Source: an uncultured Prevotella sp.
GTDB taxonomy: Bacteria > Bacteroidota > Bacteroidia > Bacteroidales > Bacteroidaceae
Assembly: GCA_934183135.1 (NCBI GenBank)
Contig: CAKPRX010000008.1
Coordinates: forward strand, 1-43,646
Direction: 5' to 3'
DNA length: 43,646 nt
The translations under genes were made by a program, and so were the position numbers. A model generated the notes under the pieces. The model did not search any database and was not told the DNA's origin. It worked only from the letters and a program-made list of their open reading frames with translations. Position 1 is the stretch's first letter; each line of letters begins with the position of its first letter. Below are positions 8,553-16,926 of this stretch, one piece after another.

Positions 8553-9621
8553 CTATGCCCTGATGTACCCTTTCTGCTTCTTGTTAATAGCGATGCACTT
8601 CAAGTGGCCTTTGGCTGTTAGGTCATTCAGGTCTGTGCGGACCGTTCGGTCGGTTATGCCAAATCTGGTAGAAACCTCCTGACTGGTAAGCACCAGAGAT
8701 GGGGTGTCGTTGACCAGCCTGATGATTTGCATTTGGCGCTTGTTGATGCCCTCTATGTTGCTATACAGCAATATAGAGCTGCGCTCGTCCATCTTACGGG
8801 CAAGGTAGGCGGTCAGTTCTTCGTACGCGGTTTTCATTACCTGCAGATTGTGCAGAATGAAATAAGTCATGTCCATTCCGTCGGCCTCTGTGTATATGAA
8901 CATTTGCTCATAGCGCCTCTTGTTCTTGTATATTACCCTTGATATACTGAGAAATTTGGTCATCCAGTAGCCTTTCTTGAGCATATACCAATAGGATAAG
9001 GAGCGTGCAGTCCGCCCGTTGCCGTCGGTAAACGGATGTGTCCATGCCAGTATGAAGTGAATGATGATGCCCTTGATGATGGGGTGTGTAAATTTTCCGT
9101 TGTCCGTGTCATTGGCAAAGTCAAACAGATCCTTTAATGGGCCCTCTATCTCTGTGTGTGGCGGCGGGGTGTGGGCTATGCTTCCTGTAATGGCATCTAC
9201 AACATAGATGTCGTCATGCTGTCTGAACCGCCTTTCGTCTTGCGCATCGTTTAGTGGGTTCGCAGTGATAGATTGATGTACTTCCAGTAACATTGGCAGA
9301 TTTAGCGCTGTCTTCTTTTCCTCTACTAATTGCCTAATGGTCTGATAGTTGTTCGCAATCATTTGCTGGCTCCTATTCTTAGGGCGTATCTCTTTTCTAA
9401 ACATATCTTTGGCTACTTTGCGTGTAGTAGAGGCACCCTCCAATCTGGCTCGAGGTTATCGCTTCTTCCATAATGCTGTTGGTAAGATATGCCTGCTGGT
9501 CCCTGTCGTGTGTGATGCCATTGGTGCTGAGGCTTCAGCCCATTTTCAGGTCAAACTCATGGAGCAGGCTCTGCATGATGGGGGGAATGGAGAAGTAAAA
9601 GGTATGATGGCCGAACCTGAT
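8553..9621 (-). pseudogene. Fic-family AMP-transferase gene broken by a stop codon and a frameshift
   Basis: The intact part (9443 to 8553) encodes about 296 residues with the Fic active-site motif HPFTDGNGRTAR and a C-terminal winged-helix-like segment (SQEVSTRFGITDRTVR). The beginning is damaged. Reading upstream on the minus strand, the family N-terminus continues in another frame as TNSIMEEAITSSQI. The expected SSQIEGAST inhibitory-helix motif (S-x-x-x-E-G) is broken by one extra base at about 9441-9442. Further up, FSIPPIMQSLLHEFDLKMG is followed by an in-frame TGA at 9535-9537. The frame then fades by about 9621. The remaining open frame begins only at a TTG and lacks about 90 residues of the usual N-terminus. 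With two separate lesions, decay is more likely than a single sequencing error. Confidence 0.75.
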
Positions 9622-10066
9622 GAGGGCTCTATCAGTACGATGGCTGCCTTGGCGATACGTGAGGTCGCCAGGGCAAGCCTCTCTGCGAGTTAGAATGTCC
9701 GTTTGTTCTCATTTCCCTCATGTCTTGTCCGTTAGGGCGAGCAGCGACGGCGTGTAAGTAGGGCGGCCTCGTTGCTCCTCCTAACCATTCCAAACTCTAT
9801 CCGAAAACTTAGAATGTGGCTCCCCAAGCCCAGAACGCTTATCGCAATTTTCTGGCTCTATATCCCCCACCTTTAGACGGAGATAGGGGATGGCTATGCG
9901 GGACTTAGTGGGCGTTCGCAGGGAAAAAAGTAAGGGCCAAAAGCGTAGAACACGATAGTTGTTGTTAATACAGTGTAAGTTGGTGCGGACTGTAGGCGCA
10001 AGGTACTTACGGGGGAGCCACCTATAGCTATCCATGACTATAAATGGGACGCTTATTGCGCCAGAT
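9622..10066. other. Interval without a recognisable gene upstream of the fic remnant
   Basis: About 445 bases. The first 90 continue the decayed fic frame on the minus strand without recognisable similarity (that frame opens after a TGA at 9709-9711). An 84-codon minus frame at 9781-10035 resembles no family I know and is probably not a gene. Nothing else was seen. Confidence 0.5.
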
Positions 10067-10102
10067 AAAAAAAATCCCGGTGCCCTTGGTGGGCACCGGG
10101 AT
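10067..10102 (-). terminator. Terminator of the ppiD-like gene
   Basis: The 12-bp perfect stem ATCCCGGTGCCC (10074-10085) and GGGCACCGGGAT (10091-10102) has a 5-base loop. On the minus strand it is followed by T8. It lies 32 bases beyond the stop of the 10134-12275 gene. Confidence 0.92.
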
Positions 10103-10133
10103 GAATATGCGGATAAATGTAGCTTCTCTGTGT

Positions 10134-12275
10134 TTAGAAGAACAGGTAACGGTTGTCAACGACCTTAGCGTTAGCATACAGCTCGTTCATGAAATTGCCG
10201 GCATACTGCATGACACGCTGGCGGAGTTTGGCCTCCTGTGTCTTGGCATCGTACTTGCCGGGACGCATGGTCTTGCTGGTAACGCTGAATACGTAGACAC
10301 CGGCGTTGCCCTTGACGGGGTTCTTGCTGAACTGGCCCTTGGCTGTGGCTGCTACAGCGCCGCTGAGAGCGGGCTCGCTGGCACCAGTAGCCGGAACGAA
10401 GACGGGAGCGGCGAAGGTAATCTGGTTAACGGTAGACACATTGGCACCCTTGGCCTGGGCGTCCTTCACAGACTTGGCGCCCTTGACCTTGGCCATCAGC
10501 ATCTCTGCCTTCTTGTCCTTGAGCACCTCGGCCTTAACCATGTCAAGTACCTGGCTGTCATCGAGGCCGCGGTAGCCTTTCTCGTGTATCTTGTCAAGGA
10601 TAACCACCAGCAGGTGGTTGTTGTCGCCACACTCGTACATGGGCGAAACCTCTTTCTCCTTAGCCTCGAAGAGCCACTTCATAGCCTCGCGGGTACTGTG
10701 TATGCCGGCCAGATAGTGCTGGGCAGTGGTGATGTCGCTGGCCTCGCTTACGCGATAACCATTCTTGGCTGCGTTCTTAACGATGAGCTCTTCGGTGTTG
10801 TTGGCGCTTACGAATGAGCTGAACTTGTTATAAGCGGCACCGTAAGTGTCCTTGGAGAACTCGATGCTCTTCTTGATGACAGCAGCGGTGTACTTGGTAA
10901 CCATGGCCTTGCGGTCTACTACCTGGAGCACTACGCTACCCTGGGTGAAGTTGAGTACCTTGGTCTCGTTGACAGCCATCGTGTTGAGGCTGTTTACGAA
11001 GTTCTTGGTGTCATTGTCCATTGAGGGAGCCGACTGGTACTGGGCAGAGGTAATCCACATCTTGTCGCCAGTCTGGTTGTACTTCTTGGCCAGGGCCTCG
11101 AAGTCGGCACCGGCAGCCAAAGCCTTATAGATAGAGTCTGCAGTGGTCTGGGCGGCCTGAGGTGTCTCGGCGGCTACCTGTATCTGGCGGTACTGTACCG
11201 AGTCGGGCATCTGGGTCTTGGCCACTAACTTGACAATGTTGAGCGTGTTGTCCTGGGCGTTGGCCACGGGGCCGTAAGTCTGGCCTACGCCCATAGAGTC
11301 GATGCGTGCGGCGATGTCGGCAGGCAGGGCAGCCTTGGTTACAGGCAGACCCAGGTAAGGTACGAGCGATGCGCTCTTGCGTATCACCTCGGTGGGGTCG
11401 GCAGCCTCGCTGAGGCTCTTGGTGTAACCGGCAAACTCTTTCTGGATGGCGGCACGGTCGGCTGCAGAGGGTGTTACCTCTACGTCAACATACTTGATGT
11501 CGCGGCTTTCTACAAACTGCTCGAAGCGGGGCTTGAGCTCGTTGTACTTGGCTTTCAGATCCGAGTTGGATATCTGTACCTTGCTGTCGTCGATAGACGA
11601 GTAGGGCAGGGCGGCCAACTGTATCTGTGCCTCCTCGTTCTCCTCCTTGAACGAAGCCTTGGCCTCGATGGGGTTAGAGAGCAGGCAGTGGGCGAGCAGA
11701 CTCTGATACTTCTGGGCAAGGGTCTGCTGGCGGAGCGTCTTCTCGATAAAGTTCCAGTACTTGTAAAGTGTCTGGTACTGCTGGGCCAGCTGAGGGTTGG
11801 CACCCTGCTGGGTCTTGTAGTCGGCGAGGAACTTCTGTAGCAGGTTAACGTCGAAACGGCCCGTCTGCTGGTTGATAAACGGAGTCTGCATGAGCAGAGG
11901 GTTGGTGCCCTGCTTGAGGATGTTCTGGAGTTCGCTGTCGGTAACTCTCAGGCCTAACTTCTCAGCCTCAGACTCTATCATCTTGCTCTGTACGTAGCTG
12001 TTCCACACCATGTCCTTGACCTGGTTGAGCTGCTCCTCGTTCAGATTGTCAGTGCCCTGCTGCATCTTGATGACCTCAGAGTACTCGTCAACAAGTTTCT
12101 GGAAGTCCTGAACACTGATTTTCTCACCTAACACTTCGCCTACTTGCTGGCGCTGTTCGTTCTTAGTAGACTCGCACGAACGAACCGCCTCTTCGGCGAT
12201 GAACGCAAAAAGGCCCACTGCTATGATGATGATAAGCAGAACGCCTTTGCTTCTGATTTTTCCTAATGCTGCCAT
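10134..12275 (-). CDS. ppiD: Membrane-anchored peptidyl-prolyl isomerase, PpiD/SurA-like
   Basis: The product has 713 residues, the usual size for Bacteroidota PpiD-like foldases. One N-terminal membrane helix (about residues 12-28, GVLLIIIIAVGLFAFIAEEA) anchors it so that the rest faces the periplasm. A SurA_N-type chaperone region follows (about 45-240). A parvulin-like domain lies at about 345-460, with motifs such as ADFEALAKKYNQTGDK. The protein probably helps fold exported and outer-membrane proteins as they leave the Sec translocon. It is the last gene of a minus-strand group with an outer-membrane protein, LptC and a CNNM/CorC-type protein. Two -7-like elements lie in the 105-base gap before it, so it may have its own promoter. 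Confidence 0.9.
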   Translation of the reverse strand: MAALGKIRSKGVLLIIIIAVGLFAFIAEEAVRSCESTKNEQRQQVGEVLGEKISVQDFQKLVDEYSEVIKMQQGTDNLNEEQLNQVKDMVWNSYVQSKMIESEAEKLGLRVTDSELQNILKQGTNPLLMQTPFINQQTGRFDVNLLQKFLADYKTQQGANPQLAQQYQTLYKYWNFIEKTLRQQTLAQKYQSLLAHCLLSNPIEAKASFKEENEEAQIQLAALPYSSIDDSKVQISNSDLKAKYNELKPRFEQFVESRDIKYVDVEVTPSAADRAAIQKEFAGYTKSLSEAADPTEVIRKSASLVPYLGLPVTKAALPADIAARIDSMGVGQTYGPVANAQDNTLNIVKLVAKTQMPDSVQYRQIQVAAETPQAAQTTADSIYKALAAGADFEALAKKYNQTGDKMWITSAQYQSAPSMDNDTKNFVNSLNTMAVNETKVLNFTQGSVVLQVVDRKAMVTKYTAAVIKKSIEFSKDTYGAAYNKFSSFVSANNTEELIVKNAAKNGYRVSEASDITTAQHYLAGIHSTREAMKWLFEAKEKEVSPMYECGDNNHLLVVILDKIHEKGYRGLDDSQVLDMVKAEVLKDKKAEMLMAKVKGAKSVKDAQAKGANVSTVNQITFAAPVFVPATGASEPALSGAVAATAKGQFSKNPVKGNAGVYVFSVTSKTMRPGKYDAKTQEAKLRQRVMQYAGNFMNELYANAKVVDNRYLFF

Positions 12276-12327
12276 TATTTATAATTTTATTTGTATTTGT
12301 TTTCTGCCTGTTTGACGTAAATGCGTA

Positions 12328-12346
12328 CAAAAATAGTACAAAAATA
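12328..12346 (-). promoter_or_regulatory. Two overlapping-region -7 elements before ppiD
   Basis: The minus strand reads TATTTTTG at 12335-12328 and again at 12346-12339. Each matches TAnnTTTG and lies 53-64 bases before the ATG at 12275. No clear -33 element was found. Confidence 0.5.
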
Positions 12347-12380
12347 TTAATTAACAGAATTTTTCGGGGGAAAATTGATG

Positions 12381-13652
12381 TCAGCCGTTAACTTTTAGTT
12401 GTACAAGGATGATTTTGCTGGTGGTGTTTTTGATTATCTTGAACTCAAAGTTGCCTATCTTGACTACCTCGTTGAGCTTGGGAAAACTCTCGTAGTAGTG
12501 CAGGATAAGGCCACTGACGGTCATGTAGTCGTCGCTTTCGGGCAGGTGGAGGTCGAACAGTTCGTTGACCTTGTCTATCTCTAACCGGGCCGACAGCAGG
12601 TACTCGCCGTTGTCCAGTTTCTTGGCTATATACTTGGAGCTGTCGTGCTCGTCCTCGATGTCGCCGAAAATCTCCTCGACGATGTCTTCGAGCGACACGA
12701 TGCCGCTGGTGCCCCCGAACTCGTCAATAACCACGCCGAGCGACTTTTTTTCCTGGAGGAAGGTGCGCATGAGCTTCTGGGCGGCCATGCTCTCGGGCAC
12801 AAAGGGGATGGAGTAGATGTGCTCCTTCCATTGGGCGGCGTTGCGGAATATCTCGAGCGAGTGGATGTAGCCCACGATGTGGTCTATGTCGTCACGGTAC
12901 ACGATAATCTTAGAGTTGCCGCTCTCGATGAACTTCTGTTGTAGTTCCTCGATACTGCAGTTGATGCTCACAGCGTTAATCTCAGTGCGGGGCACCATGC
13001 AGTCGCGTACGCGGATGTCTGAAAACTCGAGCGCGTTCTGGAATATCTTCACCTCGTCGTCGATGTCCTTGTCGTCCTTGGCATTGTCTATGCTGGAGTG
13101 TACCAGGTAGTCGAGGTCTATCTTGGAAAATCCCTCGTCGTCGTCTTCCTTTTCCATGCGGATGCCCACCATGCGTAGCAGGCACTTGGACATGAATGTG
13201 GAGAACTTGCTGATGGGCCACAGCACGATATAGAAGATGTAGGCGATGGGCGCGAACAGGGTGAGCAGCTTGTTGGCATTGTTCTTGAACAGTGTCTTGG
13301 GCAGAAACTCGCCCGTGAAGAGTACTACCAATGTGGATAGTAGGGTGTCGGCGATGACCTTGGCCCCCGGATCCCAACTGGCAAAGAGAGTCTTGTCAAA
13401 AAACTGGGCAAAGAGTATGCCGTAGATGACCAGCACTATGTTGTTGCCTACCAGCATGGTGCTGACAAAACCATTGGGATGGCTGTAGAATACGGAGAGC
13501 AGTCGCTGGGCGAATACATTCTTCTCTCGGTCCATCTCGGCCCGCATGCGGTTGCTGGATACAAAGGCTATCTCCATACCGGAGAAAAAGGCCGAGAAAA
13601 CCATGGAAATGAGAATACTGATGAGCAGGGGTATGTCTATCGTAGTTTCCAT
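12381..13652 (-). CDS. CNNM/CorC (hemolysin-related) membrane protein with CBS pair
   Basis: The 423 residues are arranged as a CNNM (DUF21) membrane domain (about 1-190), a pair of CBS domains (about 205-330) and a CorC/HlyC C-terminal domain (about 345-420). Motifs include IRVDCMVPR-like RDCMVPRTEI at the first CBS, and VVIDEFGGTSGIVSLEDI with EEIFGDIEDEHD before the C-terminal domain. Relatives are linked to Mg2+ or other divalent-ion export. In Flavobacteria a related protein is GldE of the gliding/type IX machinery, but nothing here shows that this is GldE. The old name 'hemolysin' does not imply toxin activity. The start lies two bases after the lptC stop, which indicates co-transcription. 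Confidence 0.92.
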   Translation of the reverse strand: METTIDIPLLISILISMVFSAFFSGMEIAFVSSNRMRAEMDREKNVFAQRLLSVFYSHPNGFVSTMLVGNNIVLVIYGILFAQFFDKTLFASWDPGAKVIADTLLSTLVVLFTGEFLPKTLFKNNANKLLTLFAPIAYIFYIVLWPISKFSTFMSKCLLRMVGIRMEKEDDDEGFSKIDLDYLVHSSIDNAKDDKDIDDEVKIFQNALEFSDIRVRDCMVPRTEINAVSINCSIEELQQKFIESGNSKIIVYRDDIDHIVGYIHSLEIFRNAAQWKEHIYSIPFVPESMAAQKLMRTFLQEKKSLGVVIDEFGGTSGIVSLEDIVEEIFGDIEDEHDSSKYIAKKLDNGEYLLSARLEIDKVNELFDLHLPESDDYMTVSGLILHYYESFPKLNEVVKIGNFEFKIIKNTTSKIILVQLKVNG

Positions 13653-13654
13653 AA

Positions 13655-14347
13655 CTAATGCGTAAGGGGTATCGAGGTGTTGCGAGGCTGGGGCATAGGT
13701 GCCGGGCGCAACTGGCTCTTGACGGTGTCGGGGGCAGTGCGCAGGGTGTCGTCATCACTGCCGAAGTCGCCCTTCTCAAAGGCGCCTTTACTGTTAGAGA
13801 TGAAGTACTTGGTCATCTTCTCGTCACTACGGAAGTAGCTGCCCTGAATTTCGCGCTCGGGGGTAATGAGCTTGGAGAACACATGGGAGTACAGCTCGTG
13901 CTTGTTCTCGTCCCAGAAGAGCTGCTCGCTGGAAAAACGCAGGCCGTCCTTGGTGAGTATGCGTACACGGCCACGCAGTTCCCACACGCGGCTCTCGTCA
14001 AAGTAGTAGGCGGTGTCGCACTGGATGTAGGACTGGACATGGAACTTCTCGTCAAACTGTTCCAGGAAGAGGGCTTTGTCAAAAATCCAACGGGAGGGGC
14101 GGCGGTTCTGGTTGATTTCCCACCGCTCGGTGACGATGCGGTACTTGATGACACCCGAGTCGGAGATAAGGGTGTTGACACCATACGAGACCATCATGGC
14201 GACAGAGTCGCGGGGATTGATGGCAGGCGCAGTGTGCTCTCGCTGTTCCTGGCAGGAAGAGATAAGGACGACTGCAAGTATGGAGATAAGGACAGTGTGT
14301 CTCAAAACCGATAATGATGTGTGGGCCTTGGTTAATCTACTTTCCAC
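13655..14347 (-). CDS. lptC: LptC-like lipopolysaccharide export protein
   Basis: LptC links the inner-membrane LptBFG transporter to the periplasmic bridge. I chose the GTG at 14347, giving 230 residues. It overlaps the upstream gene's end by 16 bases and places a hydrophobic segment (HTVLISILAVVLISSC) near the N-terminus. The longer frame reaching 14437 reads into the upstream gene and looks non-coding. The segment ends in a lipobox-like ISSC, so this may be a lipoprotein. Residues from about 50 fit the LptC beta-jellyroll: VIKYRIVTERWEI, then VWELRGRVRILTKDG. The tail is polar and rich in Pro and Arg. The gene lies between an outer-membrane protein and a CNNM/CorC gene, an arrangement common in Bacteroidales. 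Confidence 0.85.
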   Translation of the reverse strand: MESRLTKAHTSLSVLRHTVLISILAVVLISSCQEQREHTAPAINPRDSVAMMVSYGVNTLISDSGVIKYRIVTERWEINQNRRPSRWIFDKALFLEQFDEKFHVQSYIQCDTAYYFDESRVWELRGRVRILTKDGLRFSSEQLFWDENKHELYSHVFSKLITPEREIQGSYFRSDEKMTKYFISNSKGAFEKGDFGSDDDTLRTAPDTVKSQLRPAPMPQPRNTSIPLTH

Positions 14348-15627
14348 TTGGCAAACCAGCGCTCGTTGAATACCAGGCCGATGTTGATGCGGAAAATATT
14401 CTCCTTGATAAATCCAGGGGCTGTAGAACGTACCCACTGGCCGCTGATGTTGAGGTATGAGCGGTTGTTATAGGCATTTACGATGGGGATGCCGAAGCCC
14501 ATGCTGGCACTGATCTCCTTAGGACCGTCCTGGCCGTTGACAGTAACATAGGGGGTGGCATACGACACACCGGCACGGTACTTGAGCCGGCGGAAGAAAC
14601 TGCGTCCTGCCTCCTCGCGGCAGTATTCGCCGCCTAAGGTAATCTTGTGGCGGTCTTTGAGTACGCGCTGCAGGGTAAACTGAGGCTCGCCATCGACAGA
14701 CGAGAACTCGGGGAAGTCAACGTGTGACCACAGTTGCATAGTGTAGTCTACGCCTACTTTCCACTGGTTGTTGTGGTTGTAGGTAAGGCTATAGCCAAAC
14801 ATGTCGGGGAGAGCCAGGCCGTTGGTTATACGCAAGGGAGGGAGCGTGTCGGGCTTGCTCTCCTGCGAGTTGGTCTTGATGACCAGACACTCAGGGTCGG
14901 CATTTAGTTTATGACCGGGACTATAGGTCACAGCGACCGTCAGATAGTCTTTCTTGCTAAGTGGCAGGATTCCCTGGACGCCAAAGTCCAGTTTGTAGCT
15001 GCGTATATCGGCCGAGTAATAGCGTGAGATGGTGTTGGCGTAACTGTCGCTATAACTGTTAATCAGGCTGCGGTTGTAGTCGCCCCAAAGATAAGAGAAG
15101 TTGGCACCGATAGACAGGCCCTTGATGGGCTCCCAGCCAGCTCCGATAAATGCCTGGTGTACACCACCGCTACCTGAATAGGTGTTGGAAGACAGGGTGG
15201 TCTGGGCGTTGCCGACGTAAGAGGTGGTGCCGTAGTTGTAGCCTACAGTTGTAAAGGGCAGCAGGCCGAAGCCGATGCCGAAATGGCGGAAGGCACGGAA
15301 GCCGGCCACCACATAGTCGAGGTCGGCATTGTTGGCGTTGCGCTTCTGTCCGTTCTCATTGAAGTTGGTAATCTGTCCAGATAAGCCAGCATCGAAAATG
15401 AAAGAAAGGGAGTCGATGGCCGAGTAAGAGGCAGGGTTGAGGTAGTTAACCTGGTTGTGCTCGCGGAAACCTATGCCCAGGCCGTTCATGCCACGGCTGA
15501 AACCACTTGACTGGTCGGCGAGTAAGCCCAAGCCAAACTGGCTGTAGGGCGAGTTGGTTCCACTCTGTGCCATTATGTTTGTGATTGCCCAGACAAAGAG
15601 GGCAACGCTCAAAAGTGCTCTTTTCAT
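14332..15627 (-). CDS. Outer-membrane beta-barrel protein of unknown role
   Basis: The product has 431 residues with a signal peptide ending ITNIMAQ. The mature start SGTNSPYSQFGLGLL is typical of Bacteroidota outer-membrane proteins of this group. The rest has alternating polar and hydrophobic strands with aromatic girdles, as in FadL-like barrels (FGIGFGLLPFTTVGYNYG; YKLDFGVQGILPLSKKDY). It ends KWKVD, without a plain terminal aromatic residue. A role in transporting or assembling outer-membrane components is suggested only by the co-transcribed lptC. It is the first gene of the minus-strand envelope group, with a -7 element at 15659-15652. Confidence 0.85.
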   Translation of the reverse strand: MKRALLSVALFVWAITNIMAQSGTNSPYSQFGLGLLADQSSGFSRGMNGLGIGFREHNQVNYLNPASYSAIDSLSFIFDAGLSGQITNFNENGQKRNANNADLDYVVAGFRAFRHFGIGFGLLPFTTVGYNYGTTSYVGNAQTTLSSNTYSGSGGVHQAFIGAGWEPIKGLSIGANFSYLWGDYNRSLINSYSDSYANTISRYYSADIRSYKLDFGVQGILPLSKKDYLTVAVTYSPGHKLNADPECLVIKTNSQESKPDTLPPLRITNGLALPDMFGYSLTYNHNNQWKVGVDYTMQLWSHVDFPEFSSVDGEPQFTLQRVLKDRHKITLGGEYCREEAGRSFFRRLKYRAGVSYATPYVTVNGQDGPKEISASMGFGIPIVNAYNNRSYLNISGQWVRSTAPGFIKENIFRINIGLVFNERWFAKWKVD

Positions 15628-15651
15628 TATAATGATAATCTATATGGTGTG

Positions 15652-15659
15652 CAAAATTA
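15652..15659 (-). promoter_or_regulatory. -7 element for the outer-membrane protein/lptC group
   Basis: The minus strand reads TAATTTTG (15659-15652), 24 bases before the ATG at 15627. It is divergent from the 15706-15713 element of the next gene. Confidence 0.55.
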
Positions 15660-15705
15660 TTGAAAAAAAACGAAACGACAGAACGAAAAATCCAAAAAAA
15701 CAAAC

Positions 15706-15713
15706 TATTTTTG
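15706..15713 (+). promoter_or_regulatory. -7 element directly before the Lnb-like gene
   Basis: TATTTTTG ends four bases before the GTG start at 15718. With the usual distance to the start of transcription, the mRNA would have almost no 5' leader. Confidence 0.6.
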
Positions 15714-15717
15714 CATC

Positions 15718-16926
15718 GTGAAACATTTTAATATACTTTTTAGAGTATCACTTTGGGCTATTTTACTGTCTTTAACATGTACGTCGGCCAAGGCGGATGA
15801 GGGAGAGAGTGCTCCCGGGGTCGACTCGGTAGAAATAAGTCTGCTTACCTGTGGCCCCGGCCATGAGGTCTACTCGCTTTATGGGCATACGGCTCTGCGC
15901 TACAATGACCGCCGGACGGGCGAGGACTGGGTTGTCAACTATGGTATGTTCTCCTTTCGTCAGCGGTTCTTTATATTGCGTTTCGTCTTCGGCCTTACTG
16001 ACTACGAGATGGGTATCGTCCCGTTTCGGGACTTTATGGCAGAGTACCGGGCCGAGGGCAGGTGGGTCTATCAGCAGACACTGAACCTGTCTGTGGCTGA
16101 CAGGCTTGCTGTCCGTACAGCCCTGCAGGACAACTACAGGGAGGAGAACCGCACCTATCGGTACAACTTCTTCTATAACAACTGTACGACCAAGGCCCGC
16201 GACCTCATAATAGATCATATATATAATAAGGTGGAGTTTCCGGCACCGAGCAATGCCGGTATAACTTACCGGAGCATGATACACGAGTGGAACGGGGACT
16301 CGCCTTGGTGCCGCTTGGGCAACGACCTGTTACTGGGCGTTAAGGCCGACCGCGAAGTGACCACCCGCGACAGGCAGTTTCTGCCAGACAGCTTGCGTAA
16401 GAGTTTCGCCGGAGCGAAGATTATCCTCCCAACGGGCAGGCTGGTGCCCCTGGTGTCAAAGGGCGAGATGCTCTACCAGCCGGGGGCTACGGTGGCCGAC
16501 GAAAGCTGTGGGCTGACACCCTTGGGGTGCTCCCTGCTGTTGCTGGCAGTAGTGCTGGGGGTGTCGTTGGCAGAATATTATACACATAAGATATATTGGG
16601 TGTTTGACGGGCTGTGGCTGTTGGCCGACGGAGTAGCCGGGCTGATCCTGGTGCTGATGATATTCTCGCAACATCCAACGGTAAGCCTTAATTTTCAGAT
16701 ATTTTGCCTGTGCCCATGGTCGCTTGTAGTCCTGTGGCCCGCTCTGCGCAATCTGTATAAGCACAAGTGGAGTAATGGACTGTATGTACTGCAGGCTCTG
16801 TTGGCTTTGTCGCTTTTCTTGGGCATCTGGCAACATTATGACAGCTCGATATATATAGTGGCATTATCTTTGCTGTTAAGATTGATGGTGCTACATCACT
16901 GGTGTAAACGAAAAAGAGTGAAATGA
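15718..16926 (+). CDS. DUF4105 protein, probable Lnb-type lipoprotein N-acyltransferase
   Basis: The product has 402 residues, starting at a GTG. A signal peptide or first membrane helix covers about 7-26. The periplasmic DUF4105 domain (about 38-250) has GPGHEVYSLYGHTALRY (His57) and FFYNNCTTKARDLI (Cys156), the conserved His and Cys expected at the active site. The C-terminal half (about 265-395) holds four or five membrane helices. Bacteroidota lack the classical Lnt, and a member of this family has been described as the enzyme that adds the third acyl chain to lipoproteins (Lnb). Assigning that function here rests on family membership only. The stop overlaps the next gene's start (ATGA), so the two are translationally coupled. 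Confidence 0.8.
   Translation: MKHFNILFRVSLWAILLSLTCTSAKADEGESAPGVDSVEISLLTCGPGHEVYSLYGHTALRYNDRRTGEDWVVNYGMFSFRQRFFILRFVFGLTDYEMGIVPFRDFMAEYRAEGRWVYQQTLNLSVADRLAVRTALQDNYREENRTYRYNFFYNNCTTKARDLIIDHIYNKVEFPAPSNAGITYRSMIHEWNGDSPWCRLGNDLLLGVKADREVTTRDRQFLPDSLRKSFAGAKIILPTGRLVPLVSKGEMLYQPGATVADESCGLTPLGCSLLLLAVVLGVSLAEYYTHKIYWVFDGLWLLADGVAGLILVLMIFSQHPTVSLNFQIFCLCPWSLVVLWPALRNLYKHKWSNGLYVLQALLALSLFLGIWQHYDSSIYIVALSLLLRLMVLHHWCKRKRVK

Noticed and set aside
9781..10035. Minus-strand frame of 84 codons
   Set aside because: No similarity, promoter or context supports it; likely chance.
12381..13652. Calling the CNNM/CorC protein a hemolysin or GldE
   Set aside because: The domain set supports an ion-transport-related membrane protein. 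No toxin feature and no gliding gene neighbours are present.
14348..14437. Longer N-terminus for lptC
   Set aside because: The extra 30 codons lie inside the upstream outer-membrane protein gene and look like its shadow.
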